A stretch of 64,000 nt of DNA from contig VZDJ01000594.1 in assembly GCA_008694505.1 (NCBI GenBank), forward strand, positions 7,755,746-7,819,745, read 5' to 3'. The position numbers and the translations under genes were made by a program. Positions 63,828 to 64,000 of this stretch are shown piece by piece. The DNA is from Cyanoderma ruficeps. Taxonomy: Eukaryota > Chordata > Aves > Passeriformes > Timaliidae. Under the pieces are notes generated by a model. The model was not told the origin of the DNA and searched no databases. It saw only the letters and a program-made list of their open reading frames with translations. Every line of letters begins with the position of its first letter. The stretch's first letter is position 1.

Positions 63828-64000
63828 GGAGTTATATTCCCTCCTGGCGCAGGGGAGCACAACTCCAAGGAGAGGTTTTTGGCTCCTCGGTTCAGCACAG
63901 TGGTAGGCGAGAAAAGAACATTCTCAACTAGCTAAACCAAACAAATTAAGAAGAAATATAGACAGGCCAGCACAACCTCCACGCTGAAGTGCAATGTAGG

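Overview
The window is vertebrate, almost certainly avian, genomic DNA. It is intron-rich and holds few repeats. The interspersed elements I recognise are two short 3'-end pieces of CR1 LINEs, the dominant avian retrotransposon. All convincing coding sequence belongs to one gene on the minus strand, read from high to low coordinates. This is the 3' half of KALRN (kalirin), the paralogue of TRIO: a large Rho-family guanine nucleotide exchange factor of neurons and muscle. Eighteen coding exons were found. Their splice sites (all GT-AG) and reading phases fit together without a break.

Layout from 5' to 3' of the gene. 64000-59100: upstream sequence with the CR1 pieces. 59070-58330: a CpG island holding an alternative first exon that matches the Duet/TRAD start of kalirin, with a Cys-rich N-terminus and a tiny upstream ORF touching the main ATG. 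58560-38743: a 19.8 kb intron with simple repeats and some candidate regulatory or transcribed patches. 38742-32387: linker exons between the two GEF modules. 32520-17487: the second Dbl-homology/pleckstrin-homology (DH-PH, GEF2) cassette. 13539-13301: a Pro/Ser-rich linker. 12433-12186: the second SH3 domain. 8973-7437: the basic and acidic linker exons that precede the Ig/FnIII/kinase tail. The left 7.4 kb is intron; the Ig, FnIII and kinase exons must lie beyond the left edge. The GEF1, spectrin and Sec14 exons must lie beyond the right edge.

The window can build at least two C-terminal forms. If the SH3 exon's donor is used, the protein continues toward the kinase form (kalirin-12/Duet type). 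If it is not used, the codon spanning the donor is followed at once by a TAA, giving a kalirin-9-like end with a 3'UTR-like region and a poly(A) signal about 730 bases on. From the Duet start to this stop the reading frame is exactly 700 codons.

Nothing resembling a bacterial or phage system, CRISPR array or mobile gene cluster is present. Apart from the transcript structure of KALRN, the notable points are the Duet uORF overlap, the stop codon built into a splice donor, a perfect six-copy 32-bp minisatellite, an orphan exon-like ORF with good splice signals in an intron, and an unassigned 3'-end-like patch near 47 kb.
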